This document shows, piece after piece, positions 15,505 through 24,802 of a stretch of 63,752 nt of DNA; position 1 is the stretch's first letter, and each line of letters begins with the position of its first letter. The notes beneath the pieces were generated by a model. It did not search any database. It was not told where the DNA came from and saw only the letters and a program-made list of their open reading frames with translations. Location: positions 1 through 63,752 of the forward strand of contig JADLBX010000010.1 of assembly GCA_020847435.1 (NCBI GenBank). The letters are read 5' to 3'. The DNA is from Anaerolineales bacterium. GTDB taxonomy: Bacteria > Chloroflexota > Anaerolineae > Anaerolineales > Villigracilaceae. The position numbers were made by a program, and so were the translations under genes.

Positions 15505-17943
15505 ATGGAACTACCCACACACGCACAAGCAGTCATCATCGGGGGAGGAGTCGGCGGGGCGAGCATTGCCTATCACCTCACTCAAATGGGATGGAAAGAT
15601 ATCGTCGTCATCGAACGCCACGAACTGACCAGCGGCTCGACATTTCACTCAGCAGGGTTGGTCGGTCAATTGCGGACATCGTCCAGCCTCACCAAGATGA
15701 TGCGTTACAGCACGGACTTGTATCGTCGACTCAAAAGCGAGACAGGCGTTGACCCAGGTTGGAACGAAGTGGGAAGTTTGCGAATTGCATCGTCCGAGGC
15801 GCGGCTAGAGGAACTCAAACGTGTGGTGGGATATTCCAAAGCGTTCGGGATGCCGCTTGAAATTATTTCTCCGAAAGAATGTCAGGAATTATTTCCGTTG
15901 ATGTCGTTGAAAGACGTCAAAGGCGGAGTCCACCTCCCCACCGACGGGCAGATCGACCCGACGGGTTTGACGAACGCGCTCGCGACAGGAGCGAAGAGTC
16001 GCGGCGCAAAGTTCATGCTCAACACGCGCGTGACGGGAATCGCTGTAAGTGGGAATGAGGTTCGGGGTGTGATAACAGACAAAGGTGAGATAAGAACCGA
16101 GGTCGTCATCAACGCGGCGGGACTGTGGGGCAACGTCATCGCCAACACGGTGGGGCTGAGTCTGCCGATCATCCCGATGGCGCATTTGTATCTCATCACC
16201 AAACCCGTGAAGGATCAACCGCAGACAATGCCGACGATGCGTGATCCCGATAATCTCGTTTATTTCCGCGGCAGTGACAGCGGCATGGTCGCGGGCGGAT
16301 ACGAACGCCAGCCCGCGCCGTGGGGACTCGACGGAGCGCCGCAAGATTGGAATTTCAAATTACTCGAACCCGATTGGGATCGCTTCACGCCGCTGATGGA
16401 AAATATTATCAAGCGCGTGCCGTCAATGGAAAGCGTTGAGATCGTGCAACTGCTCAACGGACCCGAAGGCTTCACGCCCGATTCAGAATATTTGTTGGGT
16501 CCAACTTCGGTGCGCGGCTTTTGGGTGGCGTGCGCGTTTTGCGCGCATGGCATCGCGGGCGCGGGCGGCATCGGCAAAGCGATGGCGGAGTGGATCATTG
16601 ACGGTCATCCCGAGTGGGACATGTGGAAACTCGACGCGCGCCGCTTCGGAAATCAATATGCGAGTCAATCGTTCACGCTCGCGCGCACGATCGAAACCTA
16701 CGCAAAATATTATGACATCCACATGCCGTATGAAGAACGTGAATCGGCGCGTCCGTTGCGCGTCTCGCCCGCGTATCGCCGCTTGCAGGATTTGGGCGCG
16801 GTCTTCGGCGAAAAAGGCGGATGGGAACGCCCGAACTGGTTCGCTCCAAATGAAAAGGACTCAAGAGCCGCTTCGCTTCCCGACCTTTCGAGCTGGGCGC
16901 GCGACAATTGGTCCCCCGCCATCGCCGCAGAGACGCACGCCACGCGCGAAGCCGCAGGCTTGTTCGACGAAACGTCGTTCTCGAAAATTGAAATTCAAGG
17001 TCCAGGCGCGTGCGACTTTTTGCAGAAGTTATGCGCCAACGACATTGACAAACCCATCGGCGCGGTGACGTACACGCAAATGCTCAACGCACGCGGCGGC
17101 ATCGAATGTGATTTCACTGTGACGCGGCTGGCGAGCGACAGATTTCAGATCGTCACAGGCACAGCCTTCGGCACACACGACATGACTCACCTGCGAAGAT
17201 ACATGCCGCTGGATGGAACGGTCTACATCAACGACATCACATCCGCAAGGACTTGCTTTGGTTTGTGGGGACCAAAAGCGAGAGATATTTTACAGAAGGT
17301 CACACGGGATGATGTATCTAATGAAGCGTTCCCTTACATGACGGCAAAACAAATCACGATTGGAAATGTCCCCGCGTTGGCGTTGCGCGTCACGTACGTC
17401 GGCGAACTCGGCTGGGAGTTTTACGCGCCCTCGGAGTATGGCGAGCAGTTGTGGGATACGCTCTGGGAAGCAGGTAAACCGTTCGGCATGGTCGCGGCGG
17501 GATACAAAGCCATCGAGTCCATGCGGCTGGAAAAAGGCTATCGCTACTGGAGCGCGGACATCACACCCGATTACACTCCGTATGAAGCGGGGTTGGGTTT
17601 TGCGGTGGCGTTGAATAAATCCGTTGACTTCATGGGCAAGGCTGCATTGATAAAACAGAAGGCAGAAGGCATAAAGCAGAAATTGTGTTGCCTTGTTTTG
17701 GATGACCCAAATACGGTTGTCTTCGGCAGTGAGCCGATTCGCTGCGATGGCAAAGTTGTCGGCTGGGTCACTTCGGGCGGATATGGGTATTCGATCAACA
17801 AGTCCATTGCGTACACGTATTTGCCTGTCGAACTCGCAAAAGTGGGAACGCGTGTAACCGTAGAATGTTTTGGAATCGAGATTCAAGCAGAAGTACAGAA
17901 AGAGCCGTTGTTCGATCCGAAGGGCGAAAGAGTCAAGGCGTAA
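15505..17943 (+). CDS. FAD oxidoreductase with GcvT domain (dimethylglycine/sarcosine dehydrogenase-like)
   Basis: About 812 residues. The N-terminal half is a DAO-type FAD domain: AVIIGGGVGGASIAYHL is the dinucleotide loop, and GSTFHSAGLVGQ (His about residue 48) matches the region where dimethylglycine dehydrogenase binds FAD covalently. The C-terminal half is a GcvT/aminomethyltransferase domain (FLQKLCANDIDKPIG, GWEFYAPSEYGEQLW, ESMRLEKGYRYW), which in known enzymes passes a one-carbon unit to tetrahydrofolate. Length matches that group (about 800-850). I start at MELPTHAQAV because the upstream extension reads through the repeat array. The exact N-methyl substrate is unknown. Confidence 0.88.
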   Translation: MELPTHAQAVIIGGGVGGASIAYHLTQMGWKDIVVIERHELTSGSTFHSAGLVGQLRTSSSLTKMMRYSTDLYRRLKSETGVDPGWNEVGSLRIASSEARLEELKRVVGYSKAFGMPLEIISPKECQELFPLMSLKDVKGGVHLPTDGQIDPTGLTNALATGAKSRGAKFMLNTRVTGIAVSGNEVRGVITDKGEIRTEVVINAAGLWGNVIANTVGLSLPIIPMAHLYLITKPVKDQPQTMPTMRDPDNLVYFRGSDSGMVAGGYERQPAPWGLDGAPQDWNFKLLEPDWDRFTPLMENIIKRVPSMESVEIVQLLNGPEGFTPDSEYLLGPTSVRGFWVACAFCAHGIAGAGGIGKAMAEWIIDGHPEWDMWKLDARRFGNQYASQSFTLARTIETYAKYYDIHMPYEERESARPLRVSPAYRRLQDLGAVFGEKGGWERPNWFAPNEKDSRAASLPDLSSWARDNWSPAIAAETHATREAAGLFDETSFSKIEIQGPGACDFLQKLCANDIDKPIGAVTYTQMLNARGGIECDFTVTRLASDRFQIVTGTAFGTHDMTHLRRYMPLDGTVYINDITSARTCFGLWGPKARDILQKVTRDDVSNEAFPYMTAKQITIGNVPALALRVTYVGELGWEFYAPSEYGEQLWDTLWEAGKPFGMVAAGYKAIESMRLEKGYRYWSADITPDYTPYEAGLGFAVALNKSVDFMGKAALIKQKAEGIKQKLCCLVLDDPNTVVFGSEPIRCDGKVVGWVTSGGYGYSINKSIAYTYLPVELAKVGTRVTVECFGIEIQAEVQKEPLFDPKGERVKA

Positions 17944-17950
17944 ACAATCT

Positions 17951-18004
17951 GCCACAGAGACACAGAATCGCGGAGAACAATCAATTTCTCTGCGTCTCCG
18001 TGAC
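17951..18004. repeat. CACAGAG-type palindrome
   Basis: GCCACAGAGACACAGA and GGAGAA pair imperfectly with TTCTC and TGCGTCTCCGTG across an AATCAA loop region. A related element (CCACAGAG/CTCTGTGG) is at 62176-62235. It fills most of the gap between the dehydrogenase and HAD genes. Confidence 0.55.
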
Positions 18005-18023
18005 TGTATGTCAAAATTATCAC

Positions 18024-18635
18024 ATGACCAACATCACCGCCATCATCTTCGATTTCGGAAACGTCCTGCTTGAGTGGGATCCGAGATTTGTCTATCGCCG
18101 ATATTTTCCGAACGACGAAAAAGGCATGGAAGACTTTCTCGAAGAAATCAAATTCATGGAATGGAACGCCCAACAGGATAAAGGGCGTCCATTCGAGGAA
18201 GGTATTGCGATCCTCTCGCGCGAATTCCCACACCGCGCCACATTGATCCAGGCGTATCACGATCACTGGCAGGATTCCATCGGCAGTGAGATCGCAGGCT
18301 CAGTTAAGATTTTGACGCGCCTCAAAGCGAAAGGCTATCCGCTTTATGGGTTGAGCAACTGGTCGCCGGAAACATTCCCCTACGCGCTCACCAAATATGA
18401 TTTCTTCGAACTGTTCGACGACAAAGTGGTTTCGGGTTACGTTGGACTGGTCAAACCCGATCCGGCGATTTTCACCTTGGCGCTCGACACGATCGGCAAG
18501 CCCGCGCAAGACTGCCTGTTCATTGACGACTCGGCGAAAAACATCGAGCAAGCAAAGCGAATGGGTTTTGTTACCATCCATTTCACTTCGCCTGAGCGCT
18601 TGGAAAACGAATTAAAAGAAATGGAACTCCTCTAA
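18024..18635 (+). CDS. HAD-superfamily hydrolase, subfamily IA
   Basis: This 203-residue protein has motif I IIFDFGNVLLEWDP, with the nucleophile and acid Asp pair partly changed (DFGN; the second Asp is replaced by Asn as in a subgroup of phosphatase-like HADs). Motif II is YGLSNW, the Lys motif is VGLVKPDPAIF and motif III is LFIDDSAKNIEQAK. The cap is helical. The start ATG is chosen because the upstream extension is coded by a palindromic repeat. Likely a phosphatase or dehalogenase-like enzyme of unknown substrate. It sits 3 bases before the polyprenyl synthase gene, suggesting co-transcription. Confidence 0.85.
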   Translation: MTNITAIIFDFGNVLLEWDPRFVYRRYFPNDEKGMEDFLEEIKFMEWNAQQDKGRPFEEGIAILSREFPHRATLIQAYHDHWQDSIGSEIAGSVKILTRLKAKGYPLYGLSNWSPETFPYALTKYDFFELFDDKVVSGYVGLVKPDPAIFTLALDTIGKPAQDCLFIDDSAKNIEQAKRMGFVTIHFTSPERLENELKEMELL

Positions 18636-18638
18636 CGC

Positions 18639-19640
18639 ATGGACACAAAAGAACTCCTCCCAGCCATTGAAGCCGAACTGCAAAAACAAGTGTCGCGGTT
18701 GGATGCACCGCGCACAAAAGATTTCCACGCGATGCTCACCTACCACATGGGTTGGACGGGCGAAGACGCCGGTTCAGAAGCGACGGGCAAGCGGATTCGC
18801 CCCATTTTGGCTTTGCTCACAACTGCCGCGTGCGGCGCAAGTTGGCAACCCGCGCTGCCCGCCGCCGCGGCAATCGAATTGGTTCACAACTTTTCGCTTG
18901 TCCACGATGATATTCAGGACAACTCACCCACTCGCCGTGGACGCAAAACTGTGTGGACGAAGTGGGGCGCGCCGATGGCAATCAACGTTGGCGACGCGTT
19001 GTTTGTGATGTCGAGCCAGGCAATTGTTGATTTGAAAAAAGATTATCCCGCCGAGACTGTGTTGAAAGCGGCGGAAATTTTGCACAACACCTGTCTCGAC
19101 TTGACTCGCGGACAATATCTCGATATGTCGTATGAAGAACGAAACGATCTGGGCGTGGAAGATTACTGGCACATGATCTCAGGCAAGACTTCGGCGCTTA
19201 TCGCCGCGTGCTGTCACATCGGCGCGCTGTTGGGCGGCGCAGATGAGGAGAAGCAGGAGGTCTATCGCTCGTTCGGGCATTATCTCGGTCTCGCGTTTCA
19301 AGTGCAGGATGATATTCTGGGAATCTGGGGTGATGAAAAAGTGACGGGCAAATCCGTGGCGAGCGATCTAGTGGAAGGAAAAAACTCGCTTCCTGTTTTG
19401 GCTGGGCTGGACAAAAAAGGAAAATTTGCAGAACGCTGGGCGCAAGGACCGATCAAGGCAGAGGAAGTTGGCGAAGTCGCGCGGTTGCTGGCGAGTGAAG
19501 GCGGCTTGCTCGTCGCGCAAGAAGCCGCGAAGCAGATGACCGATCTCGCGTTGATGAATCTACGCGAGGCGGATCCGCAGGGTGAGACGGGCGAGGCGTT
19601 GTTCGAGTTGACGAATCGTTTGCTAGGGCGCGCGCAGTAG
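18639..19640 (+). CDS. Polyprenyl diphosphate synthase (geranylgeranyl/farnesyl type)
   Basis: This 333-residue all-helical prenyltransferase has the first Asp-rich motif LVHDDIQDNSPTRRG and the second QVQDDILGIWGD, which bind the allylic and homoallylic diphosphates through magnesium. Other landmarks are GKRIRPIL and GKNSLPVL-like EGKNSLPVLAG. It condenses IPP onto allylic primers to make a C15-C25 or longer isoprenoid. Chain length cannot be fixed by eye. It relies on DMAPP from the type 2 isomerase encoded at 7673-8731. A weak hairpin (ACCCG/CGGGT with TTTT) follows the stop. Confidence 0.9.
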   Translation: MDTKELLPAIEAELQKQVSRLDAPRTKDFHAMLTYHMGWTGEDAGSEATGKRIRPILALLTTAACGASWQPALPAAAAIELVHNFSLVHDDIQDNSPTRRGRKTVWTKWGAPMAINVGDALFVMSSQAIVDLKKDYPAETVLKAAEILHNTCLDLTRGQYLDMSYEERNDLGVEDYWHMISGKTSALIAACCHIGALLGGADEEKQEVYRSFGHYLGLAFQVQDDILGIWGDEKVTGKSVASDLVEGKNSLPVLAGLDKKGKFAERWAQGPIKAEEVGEVARLLASEGGLLVAQEAAKQMTDLALMNLREADPQGETGEALFELTNRLLGRAQ

Positions 19641-19671
19641 ACCCGTCGGAATGAAGCGGGTTTTATCCGCA

Positions 19672-19700
19672 TTGACACATCAAATTTGGGTGGCTATAAT
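19672..19700 (+). promoter_or_regulatory. Consensus promoter of tRNA-Gly
   Basis: Perfect TTGACA at 19672-19677, 17-base spacer, and perfect TATAAT at 19695-19700, 12 bases before the tRNA. This is the strongest promoter by eye in the window. Confidence 0.85.
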
Positions 19701-19712
19701 CCAAAACATCAA

Positions 19713-19784
19713 GCGGGTGTAGTTCAGTGGTAGAACGCTTGCTTCCCAAGCAAGATATCGTGGGTTCGAGTCCCATCACCCGCT
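19713..19784 (+). tRNA. tRNA-Gly, anticodon CCC
   Basis: A 72-base cloverleaf: acceptor GCGGGTG/CACCCGC, D-loop AGTGGTAGA, anticodon stem CTTGC/GCAAG with loop TTCCCAA (anticodon CCC, reading GGG), T-loop GTTCGAGTC and discriminator T. The CCA end is not encoded. It has its own consensus promoter and a downstream terminator, so it is probably a single-gene unit. Confidence 0.95.
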
Positions 19785-19792
19785 CACGCAGG

Positions 19793-19828
19793 AAAATGTC
19801 GAGGCGAACCGTCCTCGACATTTTTGTT
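19793..19828 (+). terminator. Rho-independent terminator after tRNA-Gly
   Basis: AAATGTCGAGG pairs with CCTCGACATTT across CGAACCGT, followed by TTGTTT. It separates the tRNA from the signalling cluster that begins at 19903. Confidence 0.8.
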
Positions 19829-19902
19829 TGGCAATTTGTAAGGTTGCTGTCATGTCATCCCCCAAAGGTAGTATGTAAAATCGGCTCAGAGGTTATTGAA
19901 GA

Positions 19903-20295
19903 ATGACACCGATCGCGAAAGGCACAATTTTATATGTGGAAGATAACCCCGATAACCGCATGCTCGTGCGGCGGGTGTTGCTTTCGGAGGATTATTCGTT
20001 GTTGGAAGCGACGAGCGCCGGGCAGGCAATGTCTGTCTTGGAATCGAACCGCCCGGATCTGATCTTGATGGATATCAACATGCCCGATATGGACGGGTAT
20101 ACCCTGACTTCACAGATCAAGTCCATGTCGGGTTTCGAGGGCATTCCGATCATTGCGATCACAGCCAATGTGATGCGCGGCGACCGCGAAAAAACTCTTC
20201 AGGCGGGTTGCGACGGGTACATACAAAAACCGATTGACATTGACCAGTTGACACGAGAGATCGAGAAGTTCCTGGCGAGGAGACACGATGCCTGA
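19903..20295 (+). CDS. Stand-alone response-regulator receiver protein 1
   Basis: This 130-residue CheY-like receiver has all key residues: acidic pair VEDN, phosphorylation site LILMDINMPDMDG, Thr switch in AITANVM and Lys in IQKPID. There is no output domain. It opens the 29-kb sensor cluster and overlaps the next gene by 8 bases. It resembles receivers such as DivK/CheY that signal by protein contact. The likely phosphodonor is the hybrid kinase at 41882-46519, the only kinase in the operon; that link is inferred. Confidence 0.9.
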   Translation: MTPIAKGTILYVEDNPDNRMLVRRVLLSEDYSLLEATSAGQAMSVLESNRPDLILMDINMPDMDGYTLTSQIKSMSGFEGIPIIAITANVMRGDREKTLQAGCDGYIQKPIDIDQLTREIEKFLARRHDA

Positions 20296-20731
20296 AAATG
20301 TTTTGGATACTCAACCGATTCGCAAGCCGACCATTCCCAAGGACGCGACCGTTCTGGTGGTGGAGGACAACGTCGCCAATTTTGTATTGATCGCGAGGAT
20401 GCTCGGTTATTTGGGAATCCACTGCGAGTGGAAGACCTCCGGGTATGAAGTGGTGGAATACGCGGATACGCTTTCGCGTTTGGATTTGATTCTGATGGAT
20501 ATCCGTTTGCCGTATGAGGACGGGTATGGCGCGCTAAAGAAGATCCGCGCCTCCGATAAGTTGCGCGCCATCCCCATCGTTGCCGTGACCGCCGAAGCCA
20601 GCACCGATCAAATGAACAAGGCGAAAGACTCGGGCTTCGACGGCTTCCTCGGCAAACCTTTAGACCCCGATAAATTCCCCGATCAGATCCGCCGCATCCT
20701 CAACGGTGAATCGGTATGGGAGTTCATTTAG
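20288..20731 (+). CDS. Stand-alone response-regulator receiver protein 2
   Basis: This 147-residue receiver has a short proline-containing N-terminal extension, acidic pair VEDN, phosphorylation site LILMDIRLPYEDG, switch AVTAEAS and Lys in LGKPLD. It has no output domain. It is translationally linked to receiver 1 (8-base overlap) and followed 13 bases later by the soluble GAF protein. Two single-domain receivers in tandem suggest a branched or phosphate-sink arrangement, which is inference. Confidence 0.9.
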   Translation: MPENVLDTQPIRKPTIPKDATVLVVEDNVANFVLIARMLGYLGIHCEWKTSGYEVVEYADTLSRLDLILMDIRLPYEDGYGALKKIRASDKLRAIPIVAVTAEASTDQMNKAKDSGFDGFLGKPLDPDKFPDQIRRILNGESVWEFI

Positions 20732-20744
20732 AAACCGCGATCCC

Positions 20745-22862
20745 ATGACTGAAAACAGCCTCGCAGGAACCGAGTTCTTGGTCACGGCATATTTCGTTGC
20801 CAATGCAGACCGCTTGCAACTCACGCACTATTCCGACTCACAGGAACGCGGGATGCAAACGGCGGCTTCACGCGTCTTTGAATTGCCGTTGCGCGAAGTA
20901 GAAGCCCACTTGAAGGAGGGCGTTTTGAGGGTGGATCAATCGAAACCCTCCACCCTGCCGACTTCGTTGGTCATGTTCCCGCGGCAAATGGGCTGTGACG
21001 CGGCGGCGTTCATACCGGTCCATTGGAACGGAGCCTTGACGGGAGCGCTGATGCTCGGCGCGCGCGGCGGACAAACTTTCAGCGACGAACTGATCGACGC
21101 GTTCCAACGCACGATTCGCTTCGCCGTTTCGATGGCAGAGAAGGCGACGCAACCGGCGCCGGCGGAGACCGACCGCCGCGTCCGTGAAGCGCGCGCGTTG
21201 AATTACCTCGCCTCAAGCGCCGCGACGATCAGCGACCTGAGATCGTTCTATGCTTCGATCCACGACCAGTTCCGCAGTGTGCTCGGCGACTTCAGTTTTG
21301 TGATCGCGCTGTACGACGAGGCTACAAATTCGATCAACATTCCATATCTATATGAAGAAGGTCGCTACTCTTCCCTTGAAACCTTCCCACTTGGCGAAGG
21401 CTTGACCTCGATCCTAATCCGCACGAAGGAGCCTCTGCTCATCGTTGAGGATACTGAAAAACGAACGACTGCCATGGGCGCAAAAGTTTCCGGCAGACCC
21501 CCGAAATCGTGGATGGGCGTTCCGCTGCTCGCGCGCGGCGAAGCCATCGGCGCGGTCATTATCCAGGATTTGGACAAGGAGCACGCCTTCAACGAGGACG
21601 ATCTACGCTTTGCAAGCGCCGTAGCCAACCAGATTTCCGGCTCACTGCACAACGTCCGGCTGTTACAGGGGAGTCAGCAACTTGCCCTGCAATTCGAAAC
21701 GGCGGCTGAGATCGCGCGCGACATCAGCAGTTCGCTTAATCTGGATGAGTTATTGCTCAAGGCTGTGGATTTGATCCGCTCAAGGTTTAACTTCTATCAC
21801 GCCGCGGTCTTGCTGAAAGACCTGCCCGGCGAATTTGTTGTCGTGCGCGAAGCCACCAGCGAAGCCGGGGCGCAGTTCAAACGGTCCGGCTACAAATTGG
21901 AAGTAGGCTCCAAATCCATTATCGGGTCGGTGGCTGAAAAAGGCGAAACGCTCGTGGCAAACGACGTCTCACGCGACCTGCTCTATATGCCTCACCCTGC
22001 TTTGCCGGACACGAAATCGGAGGCGGCGATCGCGCTCAAGCTCGGCGAGCGCATTCTCGGCGTGTTAGACGTTCAAAGCGAGCAGACATATGCCTTCTCG
22101 AACGACAACCTGCGCATCCTGCAAATTCTCGCGGACCAGCTCGCGATCGCAGTGATCAACACGGAACTCTTCGCGGAAACACAGGAACATCTGGCGCAAC
22201 ACCGCCTCCTCCACCACGTCACCACCACAGCCGCCTCCGGCACCACGCTGGATGAAGCGCTTCAATCCGCGGTCAACGGGTTACAGGTGACGTTAGGCGG
22301 AGACCGTGTCACCATCCTGCTCCTCGACCGCGAGAAAAAAGCCCTCGAGGTCAAAGCCGCGGTGGGCTATGCCGAGGAGATCTACCGGATCAAAGTGCCG
22401 CTCGGAGGCGGCGTCACCGGTTGGAGCGCGCTTCACCGCCGCCCTCTGCGAGTGAACAACGTGTCACAAGACCCGCGTTATATCGAAAGCAGTCCGAACA
22501 CAAAATCGGAACTGGCGCTCCCGTTGCTTTATCGCGGCGAACTGCTGGGGGTGTTGAATGTGGAAAGCGAGCAAGTCGCGGCGTATGCCGATAACGACGA
22601 GGAACTGCTTGGCACGCTGGGCGGCAGTCTCGCCGCGATCATCGCCAATGCGCGCCTGCTCGAGCAGATCCGTTCGCAAGCGGAACGCGAACGCGTGATC
22701 TTCGAGATCACCGACAAGATCCGCCGCACCACCGACATGCAGACCATCCTAGCCACGACAGCCAGCGAACTCACCCGCGTCGTCGGCGCGAGCGGGGCGC
22801 ATATCAAACTTGGCGCAAACCTAAAGCCCACATCTCAACCGTCGGGAGCGCGCGATGAATAG
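20745..22862 (+). CDS. Soluble multi-GAF sensor without output domain (sensor 1)
   Basis: About 705 residues with no membrane segment. A GAF-like N-terminal region (about residues 5-130) is followed by three clear GAF domains (about 150-315, 325-490 and 500-660), for example SEAAIALKLGERILGVLDVQSE and SELALPLLYRGELLGVLNVESE. It ends with the family tail RERVIFEITDKIRR...ILATTASELTRVVGAS, the first helix and strand of another GAF. There is no HisKA, HATPase, GGDEF, phosphatase or DNA-binding domain. GAF domains bind small molecules or serve as dimer interfaces; no chromophore Cys-His motif is seen. The start at MTENSL avoids overlap with receiver 2. It overlaps sensor 2 by 8 bases. Confidence 0.88.
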   Translation: MTENSLAGTEFLVTAYFVANADRLQLTHYSDSQERGMQTAASRVFELPLREVEAHLKEGVLRVDQSKPSTLPTSLVMFPRQMGCDAAAFIPVHWNGALTGALMLGARGGQTFSDELIDAFQRTIRFAVSMAEKATQPAPAETDRRVREARALNYLASSAATISDLRSFYASIHDQFRSVLGDFSFVIALYDEATNSINIPYLYEEGRYSSLETFPLGEGLTSILIRTKEPLLIVEDTEKRTTAMGAKVSGRPPKSWMGVPLLARGEAIGAVIIQDLDKEHAFNEDDLRFASAVANQISGSLHNVRLLQGSQQLALQFETAAEIARDISSSLNLDELLLKAVDLIRSRFNFYHAAVLLKDLPGEFVVVREATSEAGAQFKRSGYKLEVGSKSIIGSVAEKGETLVANDVSRDLLYMPHPALPDTKSEAAIALKLGERILGVLDVQSEQTYAFSNDNLRILQILADQLAIAVINTELFAETQEHLAQHRLLHHVTTTAASGTTLDEALQSAVNGLQVTLGGDRVTILLLDREKKALEVKAAVGYAEEIYRIKVPLGGGVTGWSALHRRPLRVNNVSQDPRYIESSPNTKSELALPLLYRGELLGVLNVESEQVAAYADNDEELLGTLGGSLAAIIANARLLEQIRSQAERERVIFEITDKIRRTTDMQTILATTASELTRVVGASGAHIKLGANLKPTSQPSGARDE

Positions 22863-24798
22863 GCTGTACTCGTTGTTGCGCACGCGCCAGACCAACGACG
22901 GCAAACAGTTCCTGTTTGCCCATGTCGCCGCGCAAGTCATTGCCTGGTTGGGCGCAATCCCCGGCGTACTCTCGATCTTATTCAACGCAGAGTTCGACGC
23001 GCCTCAGGCATTATCTCTGGCGCGCTTCGCCACAGTGACGTTCGTGATTTGTTTTGCCGCCACTCTCCTGTTCAGTTGGCTAATCACGCGCGTCGCCCGA
23101 AAAAGACTGGATGAAATTGCCGCAGGCTCCGCCAGACCCGATGCAAAAGCCGAACTCCTCGCCTGGCGCGAGATCACAAGATTTTCGGTGCGTTTCGGAA
23201 TCTCCTCGGCGGCGGTGTTCTTCGTATTCCTCGTCCTGCCTACCGTGACCATCGCCTCCATCCAAAGCGCCACGATCACCTCTCCGTTTCAACCCAATTC
23301 GCTTACCTCCCCCAATCCCCTCTATGTGTTAACCGGCGGAACTGCCGCCATCATGGGCTGGGTCATCCTCTGCATCCTATTGACCGAACGCTTCACGCGC
23401 CCATTACGGCTGACTCTCGTCCCCCCCGACTTTAACACCCAACGGGAAGGACGCGGCGGCGCGCTCGTCGTCAGCAAATTCCTCATCCTGACACTGGCGT
23501 TAATCGCGATCGGCATCCTGTTAATCGCCCCCATCGGCTACCAGCAAACAGTCCGCATCCTGTATACCGAAGTCAGTTCGCTCGATGTATTCCGCGACCT
23601 GCGGACTCAATCCATCCTGTTTAGCGCGCTGGCGCTGGTCCTCGGCATCGGCTATTCCTATCTCGTATCCAAGTCAATTTCCGATCCAGTCAAAGAACTG
23701 ATTGACACATTCAACAAAGTCGAACTCGGAAACCTCTCGGCGCGCGCGCCGATCAGCGCGACCGACGAACTGGGCATCGTCACCATGCACTTCAACCGCA
23801 CGATCGCCCGCCTGGAGATCCTCCAGAATACGCTCGAACATCAGGTAACCGAGCGCACGAAACTGCTCGAAGCCTCCATTGAAGTGGGACGCGTTGCCTC
23901 ATCGAGCCTTAACCCGGACGAACTCCTCGCGCGCGTGGTTAACTTATTCACCGATCAATTCGGCTATTATTTCGCCGCGATCTACCTGCTGGACCCCAGC
24001 GAGAAATGGGCAGAGATCCGCGCCGCCACCGGCGAGATCGGAGACCTGCTCAAACAGAACCGCCAGAAACACGAAGTCTCAAGCCGGAGCATGGTCGGTA
24101 GCGCCATCCGCGAAAAATCCGCCAGGATCGCCCAGATCGCACAACAAGAAACGAACCGCTTTCAAAATCCGTTGCTGCCCTACACCCGCTCGGAGATCGC
24201 CCTGCCCATCCTCGCAGGCGACAAAATTCTCGGAGCGCTCGACGTACAATCCACCAAGGAATCAGATTTCGGTCCCGACGCGATCCGCACAATGGAAAGC
24301 ATGGCTGGACACGTGGCGATCGCGCTCGAAAACGCCCGCTTGTTCCAAGAGGCACAACAAAGTATTCACGAAATGCGCGCCGCCCAACAACAATATCTCC
24401 TCACCGGCTGGAGCGCCCTCTCCAACCCGGCCGAAGAAACGGAATATGACGTCGGCGACGAACCCGAATTCAGCGCGCGACAGATCGAAATTCCCATTAG
24501 CTTGCGCGATCAAGTCCTGGGTCAGATCCGCCTCGATAATCCGGAAATCTGGACTCCGGAGCAGGAAAATCTGGTAAATGCTGTGGCGGCGCAAGCGGCA
24601 GTCGCCCTCGAAAACGCAAGATTGGTCAGCGAATCGCGGCAGACCGCCTTGCGTGAGCGGATGATCGCAGAGATCAACTCAAAGATTTGGTCGTCGGCGA
24701 CCATCGAAGGCATCCTGCAAACCGCCGCGAAGGAACTGGGCAGAAGGCTGGACGCCTCGCGCGCGACGATCGAATTGAATCTGGATGAGGTCAAGTAA
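22855..24798 (+). CDS. Membrane GAF sensor without output domain (sensor 2)
   Basis: This 647-residue protein has about five to six hydrophobic segments in the first 270 residues (for example AAVFFVFLVLPTVTIAS and FLILTLALIAIGILLIAPI). A HAMP domain follows (SDPVKELIDTFNKVELGNL, about 275-330), then a coiled coil, a full GAF (about 345-500, with PYTRSEIALPILAGDKILGA) and a reduced GAF (about 535-610, IPISLRDQVLGQIRLD). It ends in the shared tail RERMIAEINSKIW...LDASRATIELN. It has no catalytic output. The architecture suggests signals from the membrane pass through HAMP to GAF interfaces, which must then act on another protein. Confidence 0.88.
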   Translation: MNRLYSLLRTRQTNDGKQFLFAHVAAQVIAWLGAIPGVLSILFNAEFDAPQALSLARFATVTFVICFAATLLFSWLITRVARKRLDEIAAGSARPDAKAELLAWREITRFSVRFGISSAAVFFVFLVLPTVTIASIQSATITSPFQPNSLTSPNPLYVLTGGTAAIMGWVILCILLTERFTRPLRLTLVPPDFNTQREGRGGALVVSKFLILTLALIAIGILLIAPIGYQQTVRILYTEVSSLDVFRDLRTQSILFSALALVLGIGYSYLVSKSISDPVKELIDTFNKVELGNLSARAPISATDELGIVTMHFNRTIARLEILQNTLEHQVTERTKLLEASIEVGRVASSSLNPDELLARVVNLFTDQFGYYFAAIYLLDPSEKWAEIRAATGEIGDLLKQNRQKHEVSSRSMVGSAIREKSARIAQIAQQETNRFQNPLLPYTRSEIALPILAGDKILGALDVQSTKESDFGPDAIRTMESMAGHVAIALENARLFQEAQQSIHEMRAAQQQYLLTGWSALSNPAEETEYDVGDEPEFSARQIEIPISLRDQVLGQIRLDNPEIWTPEQENLVNAVAAQAAVALENARLVSESRQTALRERMIAEINSKIWSSATIEGILQTAAKELGRRLDASRATIELNLDEVK

Positions 24799-24802
24799 GT
24801 TT

